This document shows positions 1 to 7,492 of a DNA stretch of 10,422 nucleotides, in pieces. Numbering within the stretch: position 1 is the stretch's first letter; the number at the start of each line of letters is the position of its first letter. The translations under genes were made by a program, and so were the position numbers. Source of the DNA: an uncultured Eubacteriales bacterium (GTDB taxonomy: Bacteria > Bacillota > Clostridia > Lachnospirales > Anaerotignaceae); assembly GCA_934552695.1 (NCBI GenBank), contig CAKTER010000044.1, positions 1 to 10,422 of the forward strand. Direction: 5' to 3'. The notes under the pieces were generated by a model. That model saw only the letters and a list, made by a program, of their open reading frames with translations. It had not been told where the DNA came from and did not search any database.

Positions 1-1964
1 CCGAGCTGCGGAAACGGGCGGTACACCCCGACGACGAGCGGCTCTTCGACGTGGCGGAAATGCTGCGCCGGGGATATTTGGTGGACAAAATCGCCGAAAT
101 CACCGGGATGGATAAGTTCTTCCTCCACAAAATTAAGCGCATTGTGGATTGGGAGGAAGCCTTAAAGACCATGCAGCTTGCCGATTTGGACGAGGCCACC
201 CTGCGGGCCTACAAAAAAATGGGCTTTGCCGATCAGGGCATGGCCCAGCTGCTGGGTTGCACCGCTCAGGATATTTACGAACGGCGGAAAGAGCTGGGGA
301 TTTTGCCGGTGTTTAAGATGGTAGATACCTGCGCCGGGGAATTCGAGGCGGTGACCCCCTACTACTATTCCACCTACGACGAGTTTGACGAGGCGGTACG
401 CAGCGCCCAAAAGAAGGTGATTGTGATTGGCAGCGGCCCCATCCGGATTGGGCAGGGGATTGAGTTCGACTATTGCTCCGTCCATAGCGTGCTGGCCTTA
501 AAGCGCATGGGCATCGAGACCATCATCATCAACAACAACCCCGAAACCGTCAGCACCGATTTCGACACCTCCGACAAGCTGTACTTTGAGCCCTTGACGG
601 AGGAGGACGTGCTGAACGTGGTGGAAAAGGAGCAGCCCGACGGCGTGATTTTGCAGTTTGGCGGCCAAACCGCCATTAAGCTGGCCAAATTCTTCCGGCG
701 AATGAACATCCCCATTTACGGCACCAGCCCGGAGCAGATTGACGCAGCCGAGGACCGGGAGAAGTTCGACGAGCTGCTGGAAAAGCTGAACATCCGGCGG
801 CCCAAGGGCCGGGGCGTGTGGAGCATTCAGGAGGGCGTGGATACCGCCCGGAAGCTGGGCTATCCTGTGCTGGTACGGCCGTCCTATGTATTGGGCGGTC
901 AGGGCATGGAGATTACCTACGAGGAACCGCAGCTTATCAAATACCTGAAGGCGGCCTTTGAAAAGGACAAGGAAAACCCGGTGCTTATCGACCGGTATTT
1001 GTCGGGCCGGGAGCTGGAGGTGGACGCCATTTGCGACGGCACCGACGTCCTCATCCCCGGCATTATGGAGCATTTGGAGCGGGCCGGGGTACACTCCGGA
1101 GACAGTATCTCCATTTACCCGCCCCAGCATGTGTCCGAATACATCCAGCAGCAGATTATGGAAGTGACCAAGAACATTTCGTTGGCGCTGGAAGTCATCG
1201 GTATGGTCAACATCCAGTTTATTGAGTACGAAGGCGAGCTGTACATTATCGAGGTAAACCCCCGGAGCAGCCGGACGGTGCCCTACATCAGCAAGGTCAC
1301 CGGGGTGCCTATTGTGGACATTGCCACCAAGGTCATGCTGGGCTCTACCTTAAAGGAGCTGGGCTATGGCAGCGGCATTTGCCCCACTCCCGACTATGTG
1401 TGCGTCAAGGTGCCGGTGTTCTCCACCGAAAAGCTGCCCCAGGTGGAAGTGAGCCTTGGGCCCGAAATGCGTTCCACCGGCGAGGTGCTGGGGGTGGGCC
1501 ACAACCTGGCCGAAGCCATGTTTAAGGGCTTTGTGGCCTCCGGAGCGATGGCCCTGAAGCGCAACGGCTTGGCACTGGTTACCATCAAGCCCTACGACCA
1601 GCCGGAATTTTTGCCCCTGGCCCGGCGGCTGGAGGCGCTGGGCTACCGGTTCCTGGCTACTCAGGGTACGGCGAAGTTTTTGCGGGAGAACGGCATCGAG
1701 GGCGTGTCCGTGGTGAAAAAAATCAGCGAAGGCGTGCCCAACGTGCTGGACGTGATACGCAGCGGCATCATCGACCTGATTGTGAATACCCCCAACAAGG
1801 GGAACGTGGCCACCAGCGACGGGTTTAAGATTCGCCGGGTGGCGGCGGAGTGCTCCGTCCACCTGATGACCTCCCTGGATACGCTGAGCGCCATGATTGC
1901 TACCATGGAAAGCGATATTACGACCGAAACCATTGATGTGATTCCGCTGGGGGATATCCACTGA
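1..1964 (+). CDS. carB: Carbamoyl-phosphate synthase large subunit, C-terminal part (5' truncated by window)
   Basis: CarB makes carbamoyl phosphate from bicarbonate, ATP and the ammonia delivered by the small subunit CarA, in the cytoplasm, for pyrimidine and arginine synthesis. The frame is open from base 3, giving 653 residues. The family is about 1,070 residues long, so roughly 415 N-terminal residues (the first ATP-grasp half) lie outside. The visible part starts in the helical oligomerisation region ([15 protein letters not shown]). The second synthetase half follows: [19 protein letters not shown] near 430-485, the ATP-grasp segment [16 protein letters not shown] near 870-915, and [18 protein letters not shown] near 1257-1310. 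The end, from about 1560, is the MGS-like allosteric domain ([14 protein letters not shown]), which binds UMP or PRPP in relatives. A GTG at 51 is an internal codon, not the start. The stop overlaps the pyrK start by one base (TGATG), implying translational coupling. Regulation of the operon would lie upstream and is not visible. Confidence 0.97.
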   Translation, partial: ELRKRAVHPDDERLFDVAEMLRRGYLVDKIAEITGMDKFFLHKIKRIVDWEEALKTMQLADLDEATLRAYKKMGFADQGMAQLLGCTAQDIYERRKELGILPVFKMVDTCAGEFEAVTPYYYSTYDEFDEAVRSAQKKVIVIGSGPIRIGQGIEFDYCSVHSVLALKRMGIETIIINNNPETVSTDFDTSDKLYFEPLTEEDVLNVVEKEQPDGVILQFGGQTAIKLAKFFRRMNIPIYGTSPEQIDAAEDREKFDELLEKLNIRRPKGRGVWSIQEGVDTARKLGYPVLVRPSYVLGGQGMEITYEEPQLIKYLKAAFEKDKENPVLIDRYLSGRELEVDAICDGTDVLIPGIMEHLERAGVHSGDSISIYPPQHVSEYIQQQIMEVTKNISLALEVIGMVNIQFIEYEGELYIIEVNPRSSRTVPYISKVTGVPIVDIATKVMLGSTLKELGYGSGICPTPDYVCVKVPVFSTEKLPQVEVSLGPEMRSTGEVLGVGHNLAEAMFKGFVASGAMALKRNGLALVTIKPYDQPEFLPLARRLEALGYRFLATQGTAKFLRENGIEGVSVVKKISEGVPNVLDVIRSGIIDLIVNTPNKGNVATSDGFKIRRVAAECSVHLMTSLDTLSAMIATMESDITTETIDVIPLGDIH

Positions 1965-2716
1965 TGAAACAGATTGAGATAGCAAACGTTTTGCACCATA
2001 CGGAGCTGGCCCCGGGGATTTTTGACCTGCGGCTGGCGGCCCCCGGCATTTGCGGGGCGGCCCGGCCCGGCCAGTTTGTGGAGGTATATTTGGACGACGG
2101 CGCCCATATGCTGCCCCGGCCCATTAGTATTTGCGAGCTGGAAAACGGGGTGCTGCGGCTGGTGTATCAGGCCGTAGGCGCCGGAACCAAAGCTTTATCG
2201 AAAAAACAGGCCGGGGAGAGCCTGCGGCTGTTGGGGCCGTTGGGCAACGGCTTTGCGCCCATAGGGGAGAAGCACATTCTGGTAGCGGGGGGCATTGGCG
2301 CTCCCCCGCTGCTGGGGCTGGCCCGCCGCCTTTCCGGCGAAAAGCAGGTATTTTTGGGCTTTCGCTCCCAGCCGTTTTTGGCGGAGGAATTTGAACGGGT
2401 GGGCTGCACCGTCCACCTTGCCACCGACGATGGGTCGGTCGGCTTTTGCGGCAATGCGGTGGAGCTGGCCCGGCCGGTTTTGGCCCAGGCGGGGTACACG
2501 GTGTATGCCTGCGGGCCCCGGCCCATGCTCCGGGCGCTGGCGGCGCTGCGGCCCGACGCCCAGATTTCCATGGAGGAACGGATGGCCTGCGGCTTTGGCG
2601 TGTGCGTGGGCTGTGTGATTCCCGTCCGGGACGAGAGCGGGACGGGTGTTACCTACCGGAAGGTGTGCAAGGACGGCCCGGTATTTGCGGCAAAGGAGGT
2701 CGTGTGGGATGTGTGA
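1964..2716 (+). CDS. pyrK: Dihydroorotate dehydrogenase B, electron transfer subunit (FAD and [2Fe-2S])
   Basis: PyrK passes electrons from the PyrD flavin through a [2Fe-2S] cluster and FAD to NAD+, which makes class 1B dihydroorotate dehydrogenase NAD-linked. The 250-residue protein has the ferredoxin-reductase fold signals: the FAD motif PRPISICEL (residues 51-59), the glycine-rich GGIGAPPLLGLARRL (109-123) and YACGPRPML (181-189). The cluster ligands appear as C209, C214, C217 and C235 (C-x4-C-x2-C-x17-C) within MACGFGVCVGC and VCKDGP. Length and domain order match the family. The ATG overlaps the carB stop, and a GGGGGA stretch at 1949-1954 can serve as ribosome binding site. The gene overlaps pyrD by 8 bases, fitting equal production of the two subunits of the heterotetramer. 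Confidence 0.96.
   Translation: MKQIEIANVLHHTELAPGIFDLRLAAPGICGAARPGQFVEVYLDDGAHMLPRPISICELENGVLRLVYQAVGAGTKALSKKQAGESLRLLGPLGNGFAPIGEKHILVAGGIGAPPLLGLARRLSGEKQVFLGFRSQPFLAEEFERVGCTVHLATDDGSVGFCGNAVELARPVLAQAGYTVYACGPRPMLRALAALRPDAQISMEERMACGFGVCVGCVIPVRDESGTGVTYRKVCKDGPVFAAKEVVWDV
2692..2699 (+). promoter_or_regulatory. Ribosome binding site deciding the pyrD start
   Basis: AAAGGAGG lies inside the last codons of pyrK and ends 9 bases before ATG 2709. This strong match supports ATG 2709 over the in-frame ATG further upstream at 2646, which would add 21 residues with no family resemblance. Confidence 0.8.
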
Positions 2717-3611
2717 TACCCGTGTGAAATTGTGCGGGGTGGAGCTGAAAAACCCGGTGGTCACGGCCTCGGGCACCTTTGGCTTTGGCCGGGAGTTTGC
2801 CGAGTTTTTCGATTTGGGGCTGCTGGGCGGCGTCACGGTGAAGGGCGTTTCCGATGTGCCCTGGAACGGCAACCCTACCCCCCGGGTGGCGGAGGTAAAG
2901 GGCGGGATGCTCAATGCCATCGGCCTGCAAAACCCCGGCGTGGACTATTTTTTGGCCAACGACCTGCCCTTTTTGCGGCAATTTGATACGAAAGTTATTG
3001 TAAACATTTGCGGACATTCCCTGCCGGAGTACGTCCGGGTAACGGAAAAGCTCCGGGGGGCGGACGTAGACCTGCTGGAGCTGAACATTTCCTGCCCCAA
3101 CGTGGCCGAGGGCGGGCTGGCCTTTGGCACCGACCCCCACACCGTGGAGCAGGTGGTGCGGGAGGTGAAGGCGGTGGCCCACCGGCCGCTTTTGGTCAAG
3201 CTGACCCCCAATGTGACGGACATTACCGAGATTGCCCGGGCGGCGGAAGCCGGAGGCGCCGACGGCCTGTCCCTCATCAACACCCTACAAGGCATGAAGA
3301 TTGACATTTACCGCAAAAAAGCGGTATTGCAGCGGAAGATTGGCGGGTACTCCGGCCCGGGGATTTTGCCGGTGGCCGTCCGCATGGTCTATCAGGTGGC
3401 CCAGGCTACGTCGCTGCCCATTTTGGGTATGGGCGGCATTGCCACCGGGGAGGACGCCATCGAGTTTATTATGGCCGGGGCCACGGCGGTGGCGGTGGGC
3501 TGCGCTTCGTTTGCCGACCCCTATGCGCCGGTAAAGGTGGCCCGGGGGATTGCCGCCTACATGGAACAGACCGGGGTTTCGTCGCTGGATGAAATCCGGG
3601 GGATTGTATAA
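2709..3611 (+). CDS. pyrD: Dihydroorotate dehydrogenase B, catalytic subunit (class 1B)
   Basis: PyrD oxidises dihydroorotate to orotate with FMN, the fourth step of UMP synthesis, in complex with PyrK. The start at ATG 2709 gives 300 residues, the usual size for class 1B, and begins MCDTRVKLCGVELKNPVV, which resembles family N-termini. Visible motifs are VTASGTFGFGREF (18-30), NAIGLQNPGVDYF (69-81), NICGHS (99-104) and ELNISCPNVAEGG (124-136). The last carries the catalytic base C129; a cysteine here rather than serine marks the cytosolic class 1 enzymes. LLVKLTPNVTDI (161-172) holds the flavin-contacting lysine K164. NTLQGMKIDI (191-200), GGYSGPGILPVAVRMVY (212-228) and PILGMGGIATGEDAIEFIMAGA (the phosphate-binding end of the barrel, 237-258) complete the set. 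The neighbouring pyrK confirms the 1B type. The reading frame is intact. Confidence 0.97.
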   Translation: MCDTRVKLCGVELKNPVVTASGTFGFGREFAEFFDLGLLGGVTVKGVSDVPWNGNPTPRVAEVKGGMLNAIGLQNPGVDYFLANDLPFLRQFDTKVIVNICGHSLPEYVRVTEKLRGADVDLLELNISCPNVAEGGLAFGTDPHTVEQVVREVKAVAHRPLLVKLTPNVTDITEIARAAEAGGADGLSLINTLQGMKIDIYRKKAVLQRKIGGYSGPGILPVAVRMVYQVAQATSLPILGMGGIATGEDAIEFIMAGATAVAVGCASFADPYAPVKVARGIAAYMEQTGVSSLDEIRGIV

Positions 3612-3625
3612 GAAAGGGGAAGCTT

Positions 3626-4291
3626 ATGCTTTCGGAACAGAAAAAGGAATTTATCCGGTTTATGCGGGGGGCCGACGTGCTGCGGTTTGGGGAGTTTAAA
3701 ACCAAAAGCGGCCGGCTTTCGCCCTATTTTGTAAACACCGGCAACTACATTACCGGCAGCCAGCTGTTTGCCCTGGGGGGCTTTTATGCCCGGCTGGTGG
3801 CGGATACCCTGGGGGACGAGTTTGACGCCATGTTTGGCCCGGCCTACAAGGGCATTCCGCTGGCGGCTGTAACGGCGGCGGCGTTGGCCAGCCGGGAGGA
3901 CATTGACCGGCCCTACTTTTTTAACCGGAAGGAAGCCAAGGATCATGGCGAGGGCGGCACGCTGGTGGGCTACAAGCCCCAGGCCGGCGACCGGGTTATC
4001 CTCATCGAGGACGTAATTACCGCCGGGACGGCTGTGCGGGAGGTTATGCCCATTTTGAAGGGCGCTGCCGAAAACCTGCGGGTGGAGCATATGTTTATTT
4101 CCGTGAACCGGTGCGAGGTGGGCCAGACCGGCAGCCGCACGGCGGTGCAGGAGGTAATGGACGAGTTTGGCCTAACCGTACATGCGCTGGTAACGGTGGC
4201 CGATTTGTACGACTATCTGGCGGAGGAAGGCGGCCACGAGGACAGCCTGAAAGCCATGAAAGCCTATATGGACCGGTATTGTGTGCTGTAA
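3626..4291 (+). CDS. pyrE: Orotate phosphoribosyltransferase
   Basis: PyrE joins orotate to PRPP to give OMP and pyrophosphate, the fifth step of UMP synthesis. The 221-residue protein begins MLSEQKKEFIRFMRGADVLRF and has the orotate-binding FKTKSGRLSPYFVNTG (24-39), MFGPAYKGIPLAA (69-81), the mobile catalytic loop FNRKEAKDHGEGGTLVG (99-115, with K102, K105 and H107) and the PRPP-binding motif VILIEDVITAGTA (124-136). It lies 14 bases after pyrD, with AAAGGGGA (3613-3620) as ribosome binding site, and is the last gene before the operon terminator. In Bacillus-type operons pyrF usually sits between pyrD and pyrE. It is absent here, so OMP decarboxylase must be encoded elsewhere, possibly upstream of the window. 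Confidence 0.96.
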   Translation: MLSEQKKEFIRFMRGADVLRFGEFKTKSGRLSPYFVNTGNYITGSQLFALGGFYARLVADTLGDEFDAMFGPAYKGIPLAAVTAAALASREDIDRPYFFNRKEAKDHGEGGTLVGYKPQAGDRVILIEDVITAGTAVREVMPILKGAAENLRVEHMFISVNRCEVGQTGSRTAVQEVMDEFGLTVHALVTVADLYDYLAEEGGHEDSLKAMKAYMDRYCVL

Positions 4292-4320
4292 GCCGGGAAT
4301 TGTTTTTGGCACATTAAAAA

Positions 4321-4334
4321 TTTCTTACAAGAAA
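4321..4334. repeat. Short inverted repeat in the pyrE-mutS2 gap
   Basis: TTTCTT and AAGAAA face each other across the two bases AC, just upstream of the terminator hairpin. It could be a small operator-like palindrome or simply an AT-rich accident. Its loop is too short for a stable RNA hairpin unless the inner pair opens. No function is assigned. Confidence 0.3.
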
Positions 4335-4335
4335 G

Positions 4336-4364
4336 AAGCCATGCCTTTCGGGTATGGCTTTTTT
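4336..4364 (+). terminator. Rho-independent terminator of the pyr operon
   Basis: A 10-base-pair stem, AAGCCATGCC (4336-4345) against GGTATGGCTT (4351-4360) with one G-U wobble, encloses the loop TTTCG and runs into a T tract (4359-4364). It lies 44 bases after the pyrE stop. This is a textbook intrinsic terminator and marks the end of the pyrimidine transcript. Confidence 0.9.
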
Positions 4365-4365
4365 G

Positions 4366-4374
4366 TGGTATACT
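4366..4374 (+). promoter_or_regulatory. Extended -10 promoter candidate for mutS2
   Basis: TGGTATACT fits the extended -10 pattern TGnTATAAT with one mismatch, and starts two bases after the terminator T tract. No good -35 is present: the 17-base spacing gives TTTCGG, inside the hairpin. This is typical of promoters that rely on the TG element. The start of transcription would be near 4381, giving a leader of about 20 bases before the mutS2 start. Confidence 0.5.
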
Positions 4375-4386
4375 CCAAACCAAGAG

Positions 4387-4394
4387 AAAGGCGG
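4387..4394 (+). promoter_or_regulatory. Ribosome binding site deciding the mutS2 start
   Basis: AAAGGCGG ends 8 bases before GTG 4403 and overlaps the alternative in-frame GTG at 4394, so the later codon is favoured. Confidence 0.65.
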
Positions 4395-4402
4395 TGTATT
4401 CC

Positions 4403-6775
4403 GTGAACGAAAAAGCCCTAAAAGTTTTGGAATTTTATAAAATTCGGGAGCGCCTGGTTTCCTTTGCCGTATCCCCCATGGGGAAGGAGCAGGCCGAGGC
4501 CCTCTCTCCCATGACCCATTATTACGAGATTCATAACGCCCAACGGGAGACCACCGAGGCGGTGGCTATGACCCTGCGGAAGGGCAACCTGCCCCTGGGC
4601 GGCATCCGGGAGGTACGGCCCCAGCTGAAGCGGGCGGCTATGGGCGGGATTTTGTCCATTCCCGATTTGATGGCCATAGGCGAATTTTTGTATGTGTGTG
4701 AAAAGCTGAAAAAATATGCCTATCACGAAAATAAAAACGAAAGCTACGAGCGGTTGGACGGGCAGTTTGCCCTCATCACCCCGGCTCCGGCGCTGGAGCG
4801 GGAAATCTCCCGGTGCATTTTGTCGGAGACCCAGTTGGCCGACGATGCCAGCCCCGGGCTCCGCAGCGTCCGCCGGGACATCCGCAACGCCGGGGACAAG
4901 GTGAAGGACCAGCTGAATGCCATTATCAATTCCCCGTCGTACCGTACCATGCTGCAGGATAACGTGGTGACCATCCGCAACGACCGGTATTGTGTGCCGG
5001 TGCGGGCGGAGTATCGGAACGCTTTTTCCGGTATGGTTCACGACCAGTCCCATTCCGGTTCCACCTTGTTTATCGAGCCCCTCGGCGTGGTGCAGCTAAA
5101 CAACCGCATTAAGGAGCTACAGGCCAAAGAAAAGCAGGAAGTGGAAAAGATATTAAAAACCCTTTCCGAGGCCGTGGCCCAGGAGGCACCTATGATGGAG
5201 GCCTCCCTGAACGTGGTGACCCATTTGGATTTTGTGTTTGCCAAGGCGGCCCTGTCGCTGGCCATGAACGGCACCGAGCCGGAGTTTAACGGCAAGGGCA
5301 TTGTGGATTTAAACAAGGCCCGGCACCCGCTGCTGGACCCCCAAACGGTGGTGCCTATCCATATTTATTTGGGCAAGGACTTTACCACCCTGCTTATCAC
5401 CGGCCCCAACACCGGCGGCAAAACCGTGGCGCTAAAAACCCTGGGGCTGCTAACCCTAATGGGGCAGGCGGGGCTCCACATCCCGGCGGCGGAGCACGCC
5501 AGCCTATCGGTGTTCGACGAGGTGTATGCGGACATTGGGGACGAGCAGAGCATTGAGCAAAGCCTCTCTACCTTTTCCTCCCATATGAAGAATATTGTGG
5601 AGATTTTGGAAAGTACCCCCGACAATGCGCTGGCGCTCTTCGACGAGCTGGGGGCCGGGACCGACCCCACGGAGGGGGCGGCGTTGGCCATGGCGGTGAT
5701 TGAGCATTTGCGCCGCCGGGGCGTCCGCACGGCGGTGACCACCCATTACAGCGAGCTGAAGGTGTATGCGCTTTCCACCGAGGGGGTGGAAAACGCCAGC
5801 TGCGAGTTTGACGTGGAAACCCTGCGGCCCACCTACCGGCTGCTTATCGGCATCCCCGGGAAAAGCAACGCCTTTGCCATTTCCCGGCGGCTGGGCCTGC
5901 CGGAGGAAATCATTGCAGCGGCCCAGGGCTATGTGAGCCAGGAGGAGGTTCGGTTCGAGGACGTTATCACCGATTTGGAGATTAGCAAAAAAACGGTGGT
6001 GCTGGAGCAGGAGCGGGCGGAGCAGTACCGGAAGGAAGCCGAAGCCCTGAAAAAGGACGTGGAGAAGCAAAAGGCCCGGCTGGAGGAGCGCCGGGACAAA
6101 ATGCTGCAAAAGGCCCAGGAGGAAGCCCGGCAAATCTATCAGCAGGCCCGGGAGGACGCCGACCGGCTGATTAAGGAAATCAACAAGGAGGCCCGGGCCG
6201 GGGCCAATCAGGCCAAAATGAACGCTGCCCGGGCCAAAATTAAGGAGGGGCTGGCCCAGGCTACGGAAAACGTGGAAAAGCAGACCGCTCAAAAGAAGGC
6301 CCGGTACCAACCCTTACAAACCACCAAGCCCGGGGACGCCGTGTACATTGTGTCCTTCGACCAGCGGGGTACCGCCCTGTCGGAGCCGGATAATAAGGGC
6401 GAGGTGCTGGTGCAGACCAGCCTGATGAAGATTAAGGTGCCGCTGAGCGATTTGGCGGTAGCCACCGGCCAGCCCTCCCGGCCGCCGGAGCGTTCCAAAC
6501 TGCGGAATGTACGGCAGGGGAAGGCCGAAACCGTGTCCTCGTCCATCGATTGCCGGGGCATGACCTCCGACGAGTGCCTGATGATTGTGGATAAATATTT
6601 GGATGACGCCTATTTGGCCGGAGTTAAGACCGTGACCATTATCCACGGCAAGGGCACCGGGGCTTTGCGGGCGGCGGTGCAAAGCTATTTGCGGAAGAAC
6701 GCCCGGGTCAAAAGCTTCCGCCCCGGCTTGTTCGGCGAAGGCGAAATGGGCGTAACGGTAGTGGAATTGAAATAA
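4403..6775 (+). CDS. mutS2: Endonuclease/ATPase MutS2 with Smr domain
   Basis: MutS2 is a MutS homologue lacking the mismatch-recognition domain. In relatives it suppresses recombination, and in Bacillus subtilis it also acts on collided ribosomes. GTG 4403 gives 790 residues, beginning MNEKALKVLEFYKI like family N-termini; GTG 4394 would add three residues. The core and clamp region (about 1-300) is followed by Walker A GPNTGGKT (334-341), the SLSTFSSHMKN segment (387-397), Walker B ALALFDELGAGTDPTE (409-424) and the switch VTTHYSELK (445-453). A charged coiled coil (about 525-635) leads to a KOW-like segment (about 642-690) and the Smr domain (about 714-790) with HGKGTGALR (748-756). The usual Smr LDLRG motif reads IDCRG here (715-719). 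The gene starts behind the pyr terminator, probably from its own promoter, and may read through into the regulator gene 24 bases downstream. Confidence 0.95.
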   Translation: MNEKALKVLEFYKIRERLVSFAVSPMGKEQAEALSPMTHYYEIHNAQRETTEAVAMTLRKGNLPLGGIREVRPQLKRAAMGGILSIPDLMAIGEFLYVCEKLKKYAYHENKNESYERLDGQFALITPAPALEREISRCILSETQLADDASPGLRSVRRDIRNAGDKVKDQLNAIINSPSYRTMLQDNVVTIRNDRYCVPVRAEYRNAFSGMVHDQSHSGSTLFIEPLGVVQLNNRIKELQAKEKQEVEKILKTLSEAVAQEAPMMEASLNVVTHLDFVFAKAALSLAMNGTEPEFNGKGIVDLNKARHPLLDPQTVVPIHIYLGKDFTTLLITGPNTGGKTVALKTLGLLTLMGQAGLHIPAAEHASLSVFDEVYADIGDEQSIEQSLSTFSSHMKNIVEILESTPDNALALFDELGAGTDPTEGAALAMAVIEHLRRRGVRTAVTTHYSELKVYALSTEGVENASCEFDVETLRPTYRLLIGIPGKSNAFAISRRLGLPEEIIAAAQGYVSQEEVRFEDVITDLEISKKTVVLEQERAEQYRKEAEALKKDVEKQKARLEERRDKMLQKAQEEARQIYQQAREDADRLIKEINKEARAGANQAKMNAARAKIKEGLAQATENVEKQTAQKKARYQPLQTTKPGDAVYIVSFDQRGTALSEPDNKGEVLVQTSLMKIKVPLSDLAVATGQPSRPPERSKLRNVRQGKAETVSSSIDCRGMTSDECLMIVDKYLDDAYLAGVKTVTIIHGKGTGALRAAVQSYLRKNARVKSFRPGLFGEGEMGVTVVELK

Positions 6776-6785
6776 AACCCATCCC

Positions 6786-6794
6786 AAGGAGGGG
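6786..6794 (+). promoter_or_regulatory. Strong ribosome binding site for the response regulator
   Basis: AAGGAGGGG ends 5 bases before GTG 6800. It supports this non-ATG start, and the next residues (DNERKRVLVVDDD) lead straight into the receiver fold. Confidence 0.75.
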
Positions 6795-6799
6795 AGACT

Positions 6800-7492
6800 G
6801 TGGACAACGAACGGAAACGTGTTTTGGTGGTGGACGATGACCGCCACATTGCCGAGCTGGTGAGCCTATACCTAAACAAAGAGGGCTTTGAAACCAAGGA
6901 GGTGTATAACGGCCGGGAGGTGCTGGACGCCTACCGGGAGTTCCGGCCCGACCTGCTGGTTTTGGACTTGATGCTGCCGGGAACGGATGGATATAGCATT
7001 TGCCGGGAGCTGCGGAAGTTCAGCAAGACCCCGGTGATTATGCTGACGGCCAAGGGCGATGTGTTCGATAAGGTTTTGGGGCTGGAGCTGGGGGCCGACG
7101 ACTATATGGTGAAGCCCTTTGACGGCAAGGAGCTGGTGGCCCGGGTGAAGGCGGTGCTGCGCCGGTTTGAGCAGGGACAGGAAACGCCGTCGGATGAGAT
7201 TGTATTGGAAAACCTGGTGATTAACTCCACCAACTACACCGTGACCTACCGGGGCAAGCAGGTGGATTTTCCCCTTAAGGAGTTTGAGGTATTGCAATTT
7301 TTGGCCCGGAATCCCAATCAGGTGTTTACCCGGGAACAGCTGCTGGACCGGATTTGGGGGTACGAGTACCCCGGGGATACCCGGACGGTGGACGTTCACA
7401 TTAAGCGCATTCGGGAAAAGCTGGGGGAGGAAAAAACCTGGGGCATTCGGACAGTGCGGGGCGTAGGCTATAAGTTCGAGGTGATCCATTGA
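6800..7492 (+). CDS. OmpR/PhoB-family response regulator
   Basis: This 230-residue cytoplasmic transcription factor is activated by phosphoryl transfer from the kinase that follows. The receiver domain (about 6-122) shows the acidic pocket VVDDD (10-14), the phospho-acceptor D56 in LVLDLMLPGTDGY, the switch threonine T83 in IMLTAKGD and the conserved K105 in YMVKPF. The winged-helix DNA-binding domain (about 135-229) shows FPLKEFEVLQFL, TREQLLDRIWGYEY, RTVDVHIKRIREKLG and the wing IRTVRGVGYKFE. The sequence is general to the WalR/PhoP/ResD branch, and I cannot choose among them, so no symbol is given. The GTG start follows mutS2 by 24 bases with no terminator visible, so part of its expression may come from mutS2 read-through. 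Its stop overlaps the kinase start (TGATG). The repeats before the downstream protease gene are the best candidate target. Confidence 0.93.
   Translation: MDNERKRVLVVDDDRHIAELVSLYLNKEGFETKEVYNGREVLDAYREFRPDLLVLDLMLPGTDGYSICRELRKFSKTPVIMLTAKGDVFDKVLGLELGADDYMVKPFDGKELVARVKAVLRRFEQGQETPSDEIVLENLVINSTNYTVTYRGKQVDFPLKEFEVLQFLARNPNQVFTREQLLDRIWGYEYPGDTRTVDVHIKRIREKLGEEKTWGIRTVRGVGYKFEVIH

Noticed and set aside
51..53. GTG as a possible start of carB
   Set aside because: The same frame is open to the window edge and the upstream codons match the CarB family, so this is an internal valine codon.
498..1130. Long open frame on the - strand opposite carB
   Set aside because: Same reason: an antisense shadow of a conserved gene, with low-complexity content and no family resemblance.
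2646..2708. Upstream in-frame ATG that would lengthen pyrD by 21 residues
   Set aside because: It lies well inside pyrK, lacks family similarity, and the AAAGGAGG site at 2692-2699 points to ATG 2709.
4306..4311. TTGGCA resembling a -35 box after pyrE
   Set aside because: No -10-like hexamer lies at 16-18 bases downstream, and any such transcript would run into the terminator.
5504..6310. A 268-codon open frame on the - strand opposite mutS2
   Set aside because: It mirrors the ATPase and coiled-coil coding region and gives a Leu/Gly/Pro-rich translation with no domain.
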